From Variovorax brevis (GTDB lineage Bacteria; Pseudomonadota; Gammaproteobacteria; Burkholderiales; Burkholderiaceae_C), in contig NZ_JASZYG010000001.1 in NCBI RefSeq assembly GCF_030317105.1, positions 310,001 to 374,000 of the forward strand: a stretch of 64,000 nucleotides of DNA. The letters run 5' to 3'. The position numbers were made by a program, and so were the translations under genes. Positions 10,901 through 18,771 of the stretch are shown here, in pieces. The notes under the pieces were generated by a model. It made no database searches. It had not been told where the DNA came from and saw only the letters and a program-made list of their open reading frames with translations. How positions within the stretch are numbered: the stretch's first letter is position 1; each line of letters opens with the position of its first letter.

Positions 10901-11906
10901 GGGATCGCAGGCACGCGGTGCATTCCAGGCGCTCGCCGGGCTCAATGTGAAGAAGGCACCTGTAGCTCCCACGGATGGGAAAGCCGCCGGGGCGACACAG
11001 GCCAACTCAGCGCCGGCGCCCACCGCCAAGCCGGATGCGAACAGCACCTTGCCAGCTGGACAACGCTACACCGCATGGACCTTTGGCGAATTGCCCGAAC
11101 TCATGGAAGTGCGACGCGGCTCGCAATCATTGATCGGCTTTCCTGCGCTGCTGGATGGCGGCGATGCCGTGACCATCGAAGTGTTCGACGAGCCGGACGT
11201 CGCCGCGGCCAAGCATCGAACAGGCCTGCGCCGACTCTTCGCGCTGCAGCTGAAGGACGCGCTCAAGTACCTGGAAAAGAATATCCCGGACATGCAGAAG
11301 ATGGCCGTGGCATTCATGCCGTTGGGCACCCTGGAAGATTTGCGCGCGCAGATCATCGACGTGGCGCTTGATCGCGCCTTGCTGCAGGACCCCTTGCCCA
11401 CCGACGAGTTCGCCTTCAAGCGCCGCGCGGAAGAGGGCCGTGGCCGTCTCACCTTGATTGCAAACGAAGTGGCGCGACTTGCGGGCATGATCCTTGCCGA
11501 ATACGCCACCGCCGCCCGAAAGATCAAGGACACCAAGATCCAGCCCGAAGCCACGCAGGATGCCGCGCAGCAATTGCAACGCCTGGTCGGCAAGCGCTTC
11601 ATCGCGGACACGCCGTGGGCAGCGCTGCAACACTTCGCGCGCTATCTGAAGGCGATCACCTTGAGGCTGGACAAGCTGCGCGCCGATGCGGCGCGCGATA
11701 CCGCCAAGCTGGCCGAACTCAGGCCGCAGGAGCAACGCTACTGGCGGCTGGTGGCCGAGCGAAAAGGCGTGGTGGACGAAAGAATGAGTGAATTCCGCTG
11801 GCTGCTCGAAGAGCTGCGGGTGAGCTTTTTTGCGCAGGAGCTGCGCACGCCCCAGCCCGTCAGCGTCAAACGACTCGACAAGGCCTGGGCGCAGCTCGGA
11901 AGTTGA
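7938..11906 (+). CDS. hrpA: ATP-dependent RNA helicase HrpA (DEAH box)
   Basis: A very large DExH RNA helicase (about 1322 residues from this start). Motif I is GETGSGKTTQ, motif II DEAH, motif III SATIDADRF and motif VI QRAGRCGR; after these come the helicase-associated domain, an OB-fold region and the long HrpA C-terminal extension ending in RLDKAWAQLGS. The family acts on ribosomes and mRNA, but its role here is not shown by sequence. The start is uncertain: TTG at 7938 gives an N-terminus of normal family length; TTG 7932 and ATG 7821 are in frame upstream. Between the helicase core and the HA2-like part, residues encoded by about 9500-9605 derive from an inserted palindromic repeat. Confidence 0.92.
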   Translation: MSDAAQTTALKIEFPESLPVSARRDEIATAISKHQVVIVCGETGSGKTTQLPKIALALGRGKINAPPGKGRLIGHTQPRRIAASSVAKRIAEELKTPLGEVVGFKVRFQDRLSRDASVKLMTDGILLAETQTDPLLKAYDTLIIDEAHERSLNIDFLLGYLREILPRRPDLKVIVTSATIDADRFAQHFGSIKGPAPVIMVSGRTFPVEQRYRPFEESRDYDLNDAIADGVDELWRDPHNAGDILVFLPGEREIREAAEHLRKHLAHQPVMRNAEVLPLFARLSQAEQDRIFDGHTGRRIVLATNVAETSLTVPGIRYVIDAGTARVKRYSFRSKVEQLLVEPISQAAANQRAGRCGRVADGICIRLYDEKDFSGRPRFTDPEILRSSLAGVILRMKSLHLGDVSRFPFLEAPAPRAIADGYQLLNELGAVDDANELTPIGNELSRLPLDPRVGRMILEARSRGALEEVLVIASALSVQDVRDRPMEAQTQADQAHAKFDDEKSEFSGYLRLWKWIHDARGGQGAPPSPQPSPAGGRGGKTLPLPLAVEGRGEGLPTHKLSNRQYEQLLRQNFINIRRVREWRDIHSQLLTVVTEHKWRINSTPASYEQLHLSMLSGLLGNIGWKLEDDEAYLGARGIKFYRHPGAHLKKKPGRWIVVAELVETTRLFGRGIANIEPQWLEQVGEHLLKKQLLDPHWEKKGAQVTAFERATLYGLVVYSGRRMDYTKVDPVAAREIFIREALVAGQWESKLPFLPANRKLVREVEALEHKSRRQDVLVDDELIYAFYDAQLPPDVSSGITFENWYRAHSREQPRLLFLSRDELMRHQAAGITTQSFPPTIRLGGVDCAATYLHEPGDAKDGLTVTIPLFVLNQVSEERCEWLVTGMLKDKIQALLKSLPQRPRSRLVPLPETAMRYAGQLSSPEAFGHGSLTDAVLKLVRDATSLDVKRADFKLDMLSPHMFMNLRVVDEHGRQLGTGRNLGAIKAELGSQARGAFQALAGLNVKKAPVAPTDGKAAGATQANSAPAPTAKPDANSTLPAGQRYTAWTFGELPELMEVRRGSQSLIGFPALLDGGDAVTIEVFDEPDVAAAKHRTGLRRLFALQLKDALKYLEKNIPDMQKMAVAFMPLGTLEDLRAQIIDVALDRALLQDPLPTDEFAFKRRAEEGRGRLTLIANEVARLAGMILAEYATAARKIKDTKIQPEATQDAAQQLQRLVGKRFIADTPWAALQHFARYLKAITLRLDKLRADAARDTAKLAELRPQEQRYWRLVAERKGVVDERMSEFRWLLEELRVSFFAQELRTPQPVSVKRLDKAWAQLGS
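9516..9598. repeat. Palindromic repeat inserted in frame in hrpA
   Basis: CCCTCACCCC at 9516-9525 is exactly complementary to GGGGTGAGGG at 9589-9598. Inside it, CCCTCTCCCGC (9528-9538) pairs perfectly with GCGGGAGAGGG (9541-9551), and the same CCCTCTCCCGC recurs at 9563-9573. The element keeps the hrpA frame open and codes for a Pro/Gly/Arg-rich stretch unrelated to the helicase. Such CCCTCACCCC...CTCTCCCGC elements are dispersed intergenic repeats in many proteobacteria (general knowledge); here it sits inside a coding region. Confidence 0.8.
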
Positions 11907-11912
11907 TGAAGG

Positions 11913-12071
11913 CTAGATGCGTCCCATGAGCAGCAGGACGACCACCACGACCAGCACCAGACCCAACCCGCCGCTTGGACCGTACCCCCAGCTGCGGCTG
12001 TAACCCCAGCTTGGAAGCGCGCCAATCAGCAGCAGGACCACGACGATCAGCAGGATGAGTGAAAGCGACAT
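11913..12071 (-). CDS. DUF3309 family small hydrophobic protein
   Basis: A 52-residue protein beginning MSLSLILLIVVVLLLIGALP and ending LLLMGRI. Two very hydrophobic segments flank a short SWGYSRSWGYGPSGG loop, the pattern of the DUF3309 family of tiny membrane proteins of unknown function. It is convergent with hrpA, leaving six bases between the two stops. A GAGAAG ribosome-binding site lies six bases before the ATG. Confidence 0.85.
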   Translation of the reverse strand: MSLSLILLIVVVLLLIGALPSWGYSRSWGYGPSGGLGLVLVVVVVLLLMGRI

Positions 12072-12191
12072 GGACTTCTCCTAACGTGTTTTGAAAGAAG
12101 CCCCATGTTCGGCCCCGGCGCCCCGTTTCCCTAGGGACAGTGGCGCCTTCCGCGGTCAGGGGAGTCCTACTGAACGTGTCAGCGCGCATGC

Positions 12192-13103
12192 TCATGCAGG
12201 CAGGCCCTGGACCAGTCGCCGGGCAAGGCGCGGTTGCTGGAGCTGCGCGATCCACCACGCCAGTGCGCGCCCGTCGTGGTCGCCGCGCCAGGCGATGTAG
12301 AGCGTGTTGGGCTCGCGGGGATCGGCCATCGCTTTTTCGACCAGTTCGCCGCTTTGCAGCAGATGCGCGACGCGCTGGCGCGGCAACCAGCCGATGCCGA
12401 GGCCTTCCTTTTGCGCCATCACCTTGGCGCGCATGCTGGGCACGGCCAGCACCGGCTGGCCGCCCTGCAGGCCGTAGCTGCGGGCATCGATGCGGCGCGA
12501 GCTGTCCGCGACGACGATGGCCCGGTGCGCCGTCACCGCCTCGCGTTCGAGCGGCTCGCTCGCCTTGGCCAGCGGATGGCGGGGCGACACGGCGAACACC
12601 CAATCCATCACGCCAAGCTCCGCCCATTGCAGCTTTGGAATCGCGGGCGGCTCGTTGGTCGCACCCACCACCAGATCGGCTCGGCCGTCGCGCAGCGCTT
12701 CCCACGTGCCGCCCAGCACCTCGTGCGTGATGCGCAGCGATACGCCCGACTGCAGCTTGTCGAAACTCTGGATGACCGGCAAGAGGCTCTGAAACTCGAT
12801 GACTTCGTCGGTCACGATCGACAGGCGATCCTCCCATCCGCTAGCCACCTGCTTGACCCGCTGCGTGAGCCGCGACATGTCCTGCGCGAGGCGCGCGGAT
12901 TCCTGCGTGAGCAACTGACCAGCGGGCGTCAGCTGCAGGCGATAGCGCCGCCGGTCGAACAGCAGCGCATCGAAGCGCGACTCGAGCTGGCGTGCTGCGT
13001 GCGAGATGGTCGAGGGCGCCTTGCCCAGCCGGGCGGCGGCCCGCGAAAGGCTCCCGCTTTGCTGGATGGCCTCCAAAAGGGCCATTTCATCTTCGGTCAA
13101 CAT
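12192..13103 (-). CDS. LysR-family transcriptional regulator
   Basis: A 303-residue regulator with an N-terminal winged helix-turn-helix (MLTEDEMALLEAIQQSGSLS through about residue 60, including SRAAARLGKAPSTISHAARQ) and a C-terminal effector domain (about 90-295). It is divergent from the SDR gene at 13210; in LysR systems such neighbours are usual targets. The effector cannot be told from sequence. Confidence 0.88.
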   Translation of the reverse strand: MLTEDEMALLEAIQQSGSLSRAAARLGKAPSTISHAARQLESRFDALLFDRRRYRLQLTPAGQLLTQESARLAQDMSRLTQRVKQVASGWEDRLSIVTDEVIEFQSLLPVIQSFDKLQSGVSLRITHEVLGGTWEALRDGRADLVVGATNEPPAIPKLQWAELGVMDWVFAVSPRHPLAKASEPLEREAVTAHRAIVVADSSRRIDARSYGLQGGQPVLAVPSMRAKVMAQKEGLGIGWLPRQRVAHLLQSGELVEKAMADPREPNTLYIAWRGDHDGRALAWWIAQLQQPRLARRLVQGLPA

Positions 13104-13209
13104 GTTCGGATCCTTCGAACGAGTTCATCGAAATGATGGTACGGCAAAGCTCGAATGGAAGAACACCATTCGTCTCACGGCAATTCGTCCGTATCGAAGG
13201 AGTTTGAAA
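13104..13209. promoter_or_regulatory. Divergent LysR/SDR promoter region
   Basis: 106 bases between the two divergent starts. It contains the partly symmetric TTCGGATCCTTCGAA near the regulator start and AAGGAG at 13199-13204 before the SDR ATG. A LysR-type T-N11-A site is likely but cannot be fixed by eye. Confidence 0.35.
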
Positions 13210-13959
13210 ATGAAGCGATTTGAAGGAAAGACAGTCCTGGTCACCGGCGGCAGCAGCGGCATCGGCCTTGCAACCGCCCAGGCCTTCGCCACAGAAGGCG
13301 CGCGCGTCGCCATCACGGGGCGAGATGCCACGGCGCTGGACACGGCGCAGGAGTTGATCGGTGGCGGCACGCTCGCCTTGCGCAACGATGCAGGCGATGT
13401 CTCGGCCGCCCGCAATCTGGCCGATGAATTGACACGCGCCGACGTCAGGCTGGACGCGGTGTTCATCAACGCCGGCATTGCCAAGTTCGCCGCGCTGGCC
13501 GATGTGAACGAAGCGCTGTGGGATCAGACCTTCAACACCAACGTGAAGGGCGCGTACTTCCAGATCCAGGCGCTGCTGCCGCTGCTCAATGCAGGTGCTT
13601 CCATCGTCATCAATGGTTCGATCAATGCGCACATCGGCATGCCCAGTTCCTCGGTGTACGCCGCGAGCAAGGCCGCGCTGATCTCATTGGCGAAGACGCT
13701 GTCGGCGGAACTGTTGCCGCGCGGTGTGCGCGTGAACGTGGTCAGCCCCGGCCCGGTGGTCACGCCGCTTCACAGCAAGCTGGGGTTCGATGCGGCCACG
13801 CTGGAAACCACAGTCGCGCAGATTCAGGCGCAGGTGCCGCTGGGCCGCTTCGGCACGCCGCAGGAGGTTGCATCGACCGTCCTGCACCTGGCAGCGCCCG
13901 AGTCGGCTTTCATCGTCGGCACCGAAATCGTGGTCGACGGCGGAATGAGCCAGCTCTGA
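13210..13959 (+). CDS. Short-chain dehydrogenase/reductase (SDR)
   Basis: A 249-residue classical SDR. The nucleotide-binding motif TGGSSGIG lies at 12-19, an NAG segment follows, and the catalytic residues are S137, Y150 and K154 (YAASK). The C-terminal IVVDGGMSQL is typical. The start is the ATG preceded by AAGGAG; a longer upstream reading frame has no support. The substrate is unknown; regulation by the divergent LysR protein is inferred. Confidence 0.9.
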   Translation: MKRFEGKTVLVTGGSSGIGLATAQAFATEGARVAITGRDATALDTAQELIGGGTLALRNDAGDVSAARNLADELTRADVRLDAVFINAGIAKFAALADVNEALWDQTFNTNVKGAYFQIQALLPLLNAGASIVINGSINAHIGMPSSSVYAASKAALISLAKTLSAELLPRGVRVNVVSPGPVVTPLHSKLGFDAATLETTVAQIQAQVPLGRFGTPQEVASTVLHLAAPESAFIVGTEIVVDGGMSQL

Positions 13960-13980
13960 CGCCTGGCCGGCGTCAGAGCT
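13952..13980. terminator. Bidirectional hairpin between convergent SDR and aminotransferase genes
   Basis: AGCTCTGACGCC (13952-13963) and GGCGTCAGAGCT (13969-13980) form a perfect 12-bp stem with a TGGCC loop. Both stop codons (TGA 13957-13959; complement of TCA 13973-13975) lie inside the stem. There is no U tract, so it may act as an RNA-stabilising end or with Rho. Confidence 0.6.
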
Positions 13981-15151
13981 TCGCGAGCCGCTCCAGCGCC
14001 GTGTTGATCGTTTCGTCCTTCTTGGCGAAGCAGAAGCGCACCACGCGCTGGTCGAATTCGTTGCCATAGAAGGCGGACAGCGGAATGGCCGCGACGCCGA
14101 TCTCGCTCGTGAGCCACTGGCAGAAGTCTGCTTCACCCAGGTCGCTCACGTCCGAGATGTCGACGCACTGGAAGTACGTGCCTTCCGAGGGCAGCAGGCG
14201 CAGCCGCGTCTTGGCCAGCCCCGCGGCAAAGAGGTCGCGCTTGCGCTGGTAGAAGGCGGGCAATTCCAGGTAGGGCTTCGGGTCCGCCATGAAGGCGGCG
14301 AGCGCATGCTGCATCGGCGTGTTGACGGTGAACACGTTGAACTGGTGCACCTTGCGGAACTCGGCCGTCAGCGGCGCCGGGGCGGCGACGTAGCCCACCT
14401 TCCAGCCCGTCACGTGATAGGTCTTGCCAAAGCTGCTGACGATGAAGCTGCGCGCCGCCAGCCCCGGAAAGCGCGCAGCGCTCTGGTGCAGCGCGTCGCC
14501 GTAGACCATGTGCTCATACACCTCGTCGCTGATGACGAACACGTCGGTGGGTGCCAGCAGCTCTTCCAGCTTGCGCATTTCGTCGGCCGTCCACACCGTC
14601 GCGCTCGGGTTATGCGGCGTGTTGACGATGATCGCGCGCGTGCGCGGCGAGAGAGCGGCGGCGATCTTGTCGAAGTCGGGTCGGAAGGTGCCCGGCGTGA
14701 GCGGCACGCGCACCACCGTGCCACCCGCCAGGTCGATGTTGGGCACGTAGCTGTCGTAGCAGGGCTCGAGCACGATCACCTCGTCGCCCGGACGCACGAT
14801 GGCCAGAATGGCGGTGATGATGGCCTGCGTTGCGCCAGCCGTGACGGTGATCTCGTCGGCCGCCCGGTACGTGTGGCCGTACAACGCCGCGACCTTGCTT
14901 GCGATGGCCTCGCGCAGCGCCGCGATGCCGGGCATCGGCGGGTACTGGTTGTGGCCCGCCGCCATCGCGAGGGTCACGTCTTCGAGCAGCTTCGGGTCGC
15001 AGCCAAAATCCGGAAAGCCTTGCCCGAGGTTTACCGCGTTCTTCTCCGCCGCAAGCGCGGACATGACGGTGAAGATGGTCGTGCCGACCGCTGGCAGCTT
15101 GGTGTCGATGGCGGGCGTGCGGGCTGGAACGTTGGGGGCTGCGGTGCTCAC
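13973..15151 (-). CDS. Methionine aminotransferase-like class I/II PLP aminotransferase
   Basis: A 392-residue fold-type I aminotransferase. It has ITVTAGATQAI, the PLP-contact segment NTPHNPSATVW, the SDEVYEHMVY Asp/Tyr pair and the PLP lysine in SSFGKTYHVTGWKVGY. This pattern is closest to the YbdL/kynurenine-aminotransferase-like group, which prefers methionine and aromatic amino acids. The GTG start overlaps the cysB stop by four bases (GTGA), so it is probably co-translated with the regulator. Confidence 0.85.
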   Translation of the reverse strand: MSTAAPNVPARTPAIDTKLPAVGTTIFTVMSALAAEKNAVNLGQGFPDFGCDPKLLEDVTLAMAAGHNQYPPMPGIAALREAIASKVAALYGHTYRAADEITVTAGATQAIITAILAIVRPGDEVIVLEPCYDSYVPNIDLAGGTVVRVPLTPGTFRPDFDKIAAALSPRTRAIIVNTPHNPSATVWTADEMRKLEELLAPTDVFVISDEVYEHMVYGDALHQSAARFPGLAARSFIVSSFGKTYHVTGWKVGYVAAPAPLTAEFRKVHQFNVFTVNTPMQHALAAFMADPKPYLELPAFYQRKRDLFAAGLAKTRLRLLPSEGTYFQCVDISDVSDLGEADFCQWLTSEIGVAAIPLSAFYGNEFDQRVVRFCFAKKDETINTALERLAKL

Positions 15152-16089
15152 AGTTCGTAGTCCTCTTGATGACCGCTCAAGGCCTTGGCGATCAGGTTGC
15201 GGTCGAGTCGGTCGGAAAGCAGTTCGGCAAAGCGGAAGACGAAGTTGCGCAGGTAGGCGCTGCGCTTGAAGGCCACGCGGGCGATGTTCTGGCCGAACAC
15301 CTGGCCCATGGGCTTCACGACGAGGTCTGCGTTGGAATCGTCGCGCACCGCCATCTCGGCCACGATGCCGATGCCCAGGCCCAGCCGCACATAGGTCTTG
15401 ATGACGTCCGAATCAATGGCTTCCAGCGCGATGCGCGGCGTCAGCTTCTTGTGCGCAAAGGCGTGGTCGATGCGCGTCCGGCCGGTGAACGACGGGTGGT
15501 AGGTGATGATCGGCTCGGCCGCCAGGTCTTCGAGCGAAATGCGCTCCTTGCCGGCCAGCGGATGGTCCTTGGGCAGCACCAGCACGTGCTGCCATTCGTA
15601 GCAGGGCAGGGTGACCAGGTCGGGGTAGTCGGCCAGCGACTCGGTGGCGATGCCGATCTCGGCGATCTCGTCCATCACCATGCGGGCGACCTGGTCCGGC
15701 GAGCCCTGGTGCAGGCTCACGTTCACCTTGGGATAGGCCTCGCGCAGCCGGGCCACCGGCACTGGCAGCACGTAGCGCGCCTGCGTGTGGGTGGTCGCGA
15801 TGGAAAGCGTGCCGCTGTCCTGCGCGCTGAACTGCTCGCCGATGCGCCGCAGATTGCCGACTTCGCGCATGATGAGTTCGATGCTCGCAATGACGTGCTG
15901 GCCGGGTTCCGTCACGCGCTTGAGACGTTTGCCGTGGCGGGCGAAGATCTCGACGCCGAGTTCTTCTTCCAGTTCGATGATGGCCTTGGAGACGCCCGGC
16001 TGCGAGGTGTGCAAGGCTTTCGCGGCTTCGGTCAGGTTCAGGTTGCGGCGTACCGCTTCCTGAACAAACTTGAATTGGTGCAAATTCAT
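15148..16089 (-). CDS. cysB: CysB-type LysR regulator
   Basis: A 313-residue LysR protein starting MNLHQFKFVQEAVRRNLNLT, the N-terminus typical of CysB/Cbl, with the HTH in TEAAKALHTSQPGVSKAIIE. In the family it activates sulfate assimilation genes with N-acetylserine as inducer. Length equals that of CysB. An upstream in-frame start at 16125 was rejected because it adds residues absent from the family. The sirohydrochlorin chelatase gene directly upstream fits a sulfite-reduction role. Confidence 0.88.
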   Translation of the reverse strand: MNLHQFKFVQEAVRRNLNLTEAAKALHTSQPGVSKAIIELEEELGVEIFARHGKRLKRVTEPGQHVIASIELIMREVGNLRRIGEQFSAQDSGTLSIATTHTQARYVLPVPVARLREAYPKVNVSLHQGSPDQVARMVMDEIAEIGIATESLADYPDLVTLPCYEWQHVLVLPKDHPLAGKERISLEDLAAEPIITYHPSFTGRTRIDHAFAHKKLTPRIALEAIDSDVIKTYVRLGLGIGIVAEMAVRDDSNADLVVKPMGQVFGQNIARVAFKRSAYLRNFVFRFAELLSDRLDRNLIAKALSGHQEDYEL

Positions 16090-16145
16090 AACGAATTCCG
16101 TCTTTATTCGGATTTCATTATGCATTCGGAATCTATCAAATGTTT
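16090..16145 (-). promoter_or_regulatory. Short cysB upstream region with repeated ATTCGGA
   Basis: The 56-base gap is AT-rich for this genome. ATTCGGA occurs at 16106-16112 and 16124-16130, 18 bases apart, with GAATTCCG at 16093-16100. This may be an autoregulatory CysB operator; no experiment or alignment supports it here. Confidence 0.3.
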
Positions 16146-16526
16146 CTAGGCATCCTCAAATTTGATGGCAAGTTGGGCGAGCACGTCGATGACTTCAGGG
16201 GTCTCGCCCACGGCCCGGCGTAGCCTGAATGTGACGGCGGGATAGGCGGCCTCGAGGTCCGTCAACAAGCGCGGCAGGTCCTCCCGCAAGTGCTTGCCGA
16301 CGCCCAGGAACAGCGGAAGGACGTCGACCGAGCCTACGCCTTCAGACACGAGTTCGTTCACGGCTGTGGGCAAATCCGGCCTAGCCGCTTCCAGATAGGC
16401 ACAACGCACTGCCACCCCCGGCCCCGATTGCGCAACGCGCGCCGCGACTGCCTCGACGGGTTCCCGCCAACGGGCATCGCGCGAGCCATGCGCGAAAAGG
16501 ACGATCCCACGAAGCGTCAAGTGCAT
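16146..16526 (-). CDS. CbiX/SirB-type sirohydrochlorin chelatase
   Basis: A 126-residue protein starting MHLTLRGIVLFAHGSRDARW. The conserved HGSRD histidine and the later LPLFLGVGKHLREDLP segment (second metal-binding His) mark the short CbiX/SirB class that inserts iron or cobalt into sirohydrochlorin. Beside cysB the likely product is sirohaem for sulfite reductase. The start at 16526 avoids overlap with lptG; a longer frame to 16613 lies antiparallel to nothing but has no family support. Confidence 0.85.
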   Translation of the reverse strand: MHLTLRGIVLFAHGSRDARWREPVEAVAARVAQSGPGVAVRCAYLEAARPDLPTAVNELVSEGVGSVDVLPLFLGVGKHLREDLPRLLTDLEAAYPAVTFRLRRAVGETPEVIDVLAQLAIKFEDA

Positions 16527-16531
16527 GCCCG

Positions 16532-17644
16532 CTACCGCCGTATGACTAGCCACCCGAAGGCCCCCAGCGACATCAGCGTATAGATGATCCCCGGCGCGGC
16601 CGCCGTGATCCACGGCGCCCAGTTGCCCAAGTTACCGATGTAGCCAAACACGTTGTTCAGCAGGAAGAAGCTGATGCCGATCATCACGCCGCCGAAAACG
16701 TAGCTCGTGATGCCGCTCTGGCGGAAGTGCAGGTAGGCAAAGGGCAGGGCCAGCACCACCATCACCAGGCAGGACAAGGGGTAGAACACCTTGCGCCAGA
16801 ACTGGATCTCGTATTTCTGCGCCGTCTGGCCGTTGGCGTCCAGATGCCGCACATAGTCGAACAGGGCGGCCGTGCTCATGCGCTCGGGTTTGAGCAGAGC
16901 CACCGACACCATCTCGGCGGTCAGCGTGGTCTTCCATTCCAGCTGCGGCGGGTGCGTGGTCTCGATGCGGGCGACGTCGCTGTCGGCGCGCGTTTCGTAG
17001 CGCTGGTGCTCCGCGCCCGTCAGCGTCCAGCTTCCACTGCGCGTGATGCGTGCCGATTGCGCGGTCGTCTGCGAGGCGAGGAAGCCCCGATCGTCGAACT
17101 CGAAGATGCGCGGGTCGCGCAGGCTGCCGTCGGGGGCAATGGACACGACATTCACCGAATAGGACTTGTCGCCCTGCTTTTCCTTGAGCCATGCGCCGGT
17201 GTTGCCCGTCATCACGTAGTAGCCCTTGTAGCGTGCCTGCAGGAGCTGCGACAGGCGGTCAGAGGCAGGCGTCACGTAGTCGCCAATGGCAAAGGTCAGG
17301 AACACGAATCCGAGCCCCATGAGCAGCAGCGTGCGCAGCGCCCGCCAGGGCCCCAGCCCGCTTGTGCGAAGGATGGTGTATTCGGAGCTTTGCGCCAGCC
17401 GCGCCATCACGAAGATCGTGCCGATGAGCACGGTGATGGGCAGCAACTCGTACAGGTGGCTGGGAATCAGCAGCGTCACGTAGAGCAGCGCCTGCGGCGT
17501 GCCGTAGCCCACCAGGTCCGCCCGGCCGATGGACTGGAGTTCATCGACGAAGTCGAAGAAGAAGAACAGGCACACAAAGCCGAAGGTGACGAAGCCCACC
17601 GACTTCAGCACCTCCACGTAGATCAGTCGACGAATGGTTTTCAA
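16532..17644 (-). CDS. lptG: LPS export ABC transporter permease LptG
   Basis: A 370-residue inner-membrane protein of the LptB2FG complex that extracts lipopolysaccharide and feeds it to LptC/LptA. It has membrane segments near residues 10-35, 55-80, 95-120 and three more after residue 270, with a periplasmic beta-jellyroll between. The start is placed at TTG 17644 (LKTIRRLIYVEV), whose TTGA overlaps the lptF stop; the ATG at 17722 would overlap lptF by 82 bases and add a non-homologous tail. Confidence 0.9.
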   Translation of the reverse strand: MKTIRRLIYVEVLKSVGFVTFGFVCLFFFFDFVDELQSIGRADLVGYGTPQALLYVTLLIPSHLYELLPITVLIGTIFVMARLAQSSEYTILRTSGLGPWRALRTLLLMGLGFVFLTFAIGDYVTPASDRLSQLLQARYKGYYVMTGNTGAWLKEKQGDKSYSVNVVSIAPDGSLRDPRIFEFDDRGFLASQTTAQSARITRSGSWTLTGAEHQRYETRADSDVARIETTHPPQLEWKTTLTAEMVSVALLKPERMSTAALFDYVRHLDANGQTAQKYEIQFWRKVFYPLSCLVMVVLALPFAYLHFRQSGITSYVFGGVMIGISFFLLNNVFGYIGNLGNWAPWITAAAPGIIYTLMSLGAFGWLVIRR

Positions 17645-18750
17645 GGCTTGGGCTTGCTTTTCGATGAGCGGCGGGGAAGCAGCCGCGGTCCGTGCCAGTT
17701 GTTGTGGCGCTTGGCCAGCCACAGCAGCGTCAGGAGCAGCACGCCCCCGTGCAGCGCCACCAGATAAGCGGGCAGGCTGAAGCGACCCGAGCCGACCCAG
17801 CTCTCACCGAGATTGAGAAGGTTGTAGTAAATGACGAAGGCGAACAGCGCAAACAGCATGTTGCCGCTGCGGGTCACGCGCGGATTGACGCTGGAAACCG
17901 TCAAGGCCAAGATCACGAAGTTGAGCGCCGCGAGCACCATTCCGAAGCGCCAGCTGAACTGGCCCTGGTTGGGTGCCGTGGGGTCGCGCAGAAGCTCCAG
18001 CGTGGACTTGGCGCGCGGGCGCACCGCGTTGGGAGGCGTCGAGCTGTTGGTGCCGATCTTGGCGCCGTACACGTCGAACTCGCTGATCTGCAAGCCCGAG
18101 CCATCCATGTTGCGTTCCAGCCGCTGGCCATTGCGCAGCATCAGGTAGCGGGAGTCGTCGATGTTTTCGATCTGCCCCGTGTGCGCCGAGGTCACGAGTT
18201 GCTGGCCGTGCTCGATCGACGAGATGAAAATATTGGACGCCGTGGTGCCGTCCGCCGTGTCCTTGTCGATGAAGAACACGCGGTTGCGGCCCGCCGATTC
18301 CTGGAACTCTCCCGGCGCCACGCGGTCGATGTCGCCGCGGCTCTGGTAGCGGTCGCGCATGCCCTGGGTCTGCGAATTGGCCCACGGCCATCCCACGAAA
18401 GACAGCGCGCCGATGAGAATGAGCACCGGCCACGCGAACTGGAACAGGGGCTTGACGAAATTGCCCAGGCCCTGGCCGCTGGAGAACCAGATGGCCATTT
18501 CGCTGTCGCGGTACATCCGCGACAAGGTGCCGACAATGGCAATGAACAGGCAAAGGCTCAGGATCGTCGGCAAATAGCCGAGCGAGGTGTAAGCCAGCAC
18601 CAAAAAGACTTCTGCTGGATTCACGCTCCCCTTGGCCGCAAGGCCCAGGGTGCGGATCAGCATCATCGTCACCACGATGGTGAAGAGCACGACGAACGTC
18701 GCGCCAAAGCTGCGCGCGAGTTCCTTGCGTAAAGAGGAATGGAATAACAT
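17641..18750 (-). CDS. lptF: LPS export ABC transporter permease LptF
   Basis: A 369-residue partner of LptG with the same six-helix plus periplasmic domain layout: helices near 15-40, 55-80, 95-120, then 270-295, 300-325 and 330-350. It begins MLFHSSLRKELARSFG and ends with a basic tail. The reading frame continues far upstream of 18750, but that part lies antisense to pepA and has no membrane or LptF character. Only 21 bases separate it from the divergent pepA start. Confidence 0.93.
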   Translation of the reverse strand: MLFHSSLRKELARSFGATFVVLFTIVVTMMLIRTLGLAAKGSVNPAEVFLVLAYTSLGYLPTILSLCLFIAIVGTLSRMYRDSEMAIWFSSGQGLGNFVKPLFQFAWPVLILIGALSFVGWPWANSQTQGMRDRYQSRGDIDRVAPGEFQESAGRNRVFFIDKDTADGTTASNIFISSIEHGQQLVTSAHTGQIENIDDSRYLMLRNGQRLERNMDGSGLQISEFDVYGAKIGTNSSTPPNAVRPRAKSTLELLRDPTAPNQGQFSWRFGMVLAALNFVILALTVSSVNPRVTRSGNMLFALFAFVIYYNLLNLGESWVGSGRFSLPAYLVALHGGVLLLTLLWLAKRHNNWHGPRLLPRRSSKSKPKP

Positions 18751-18771
18751 CGTCTTGGGAAAAAAAGGATT

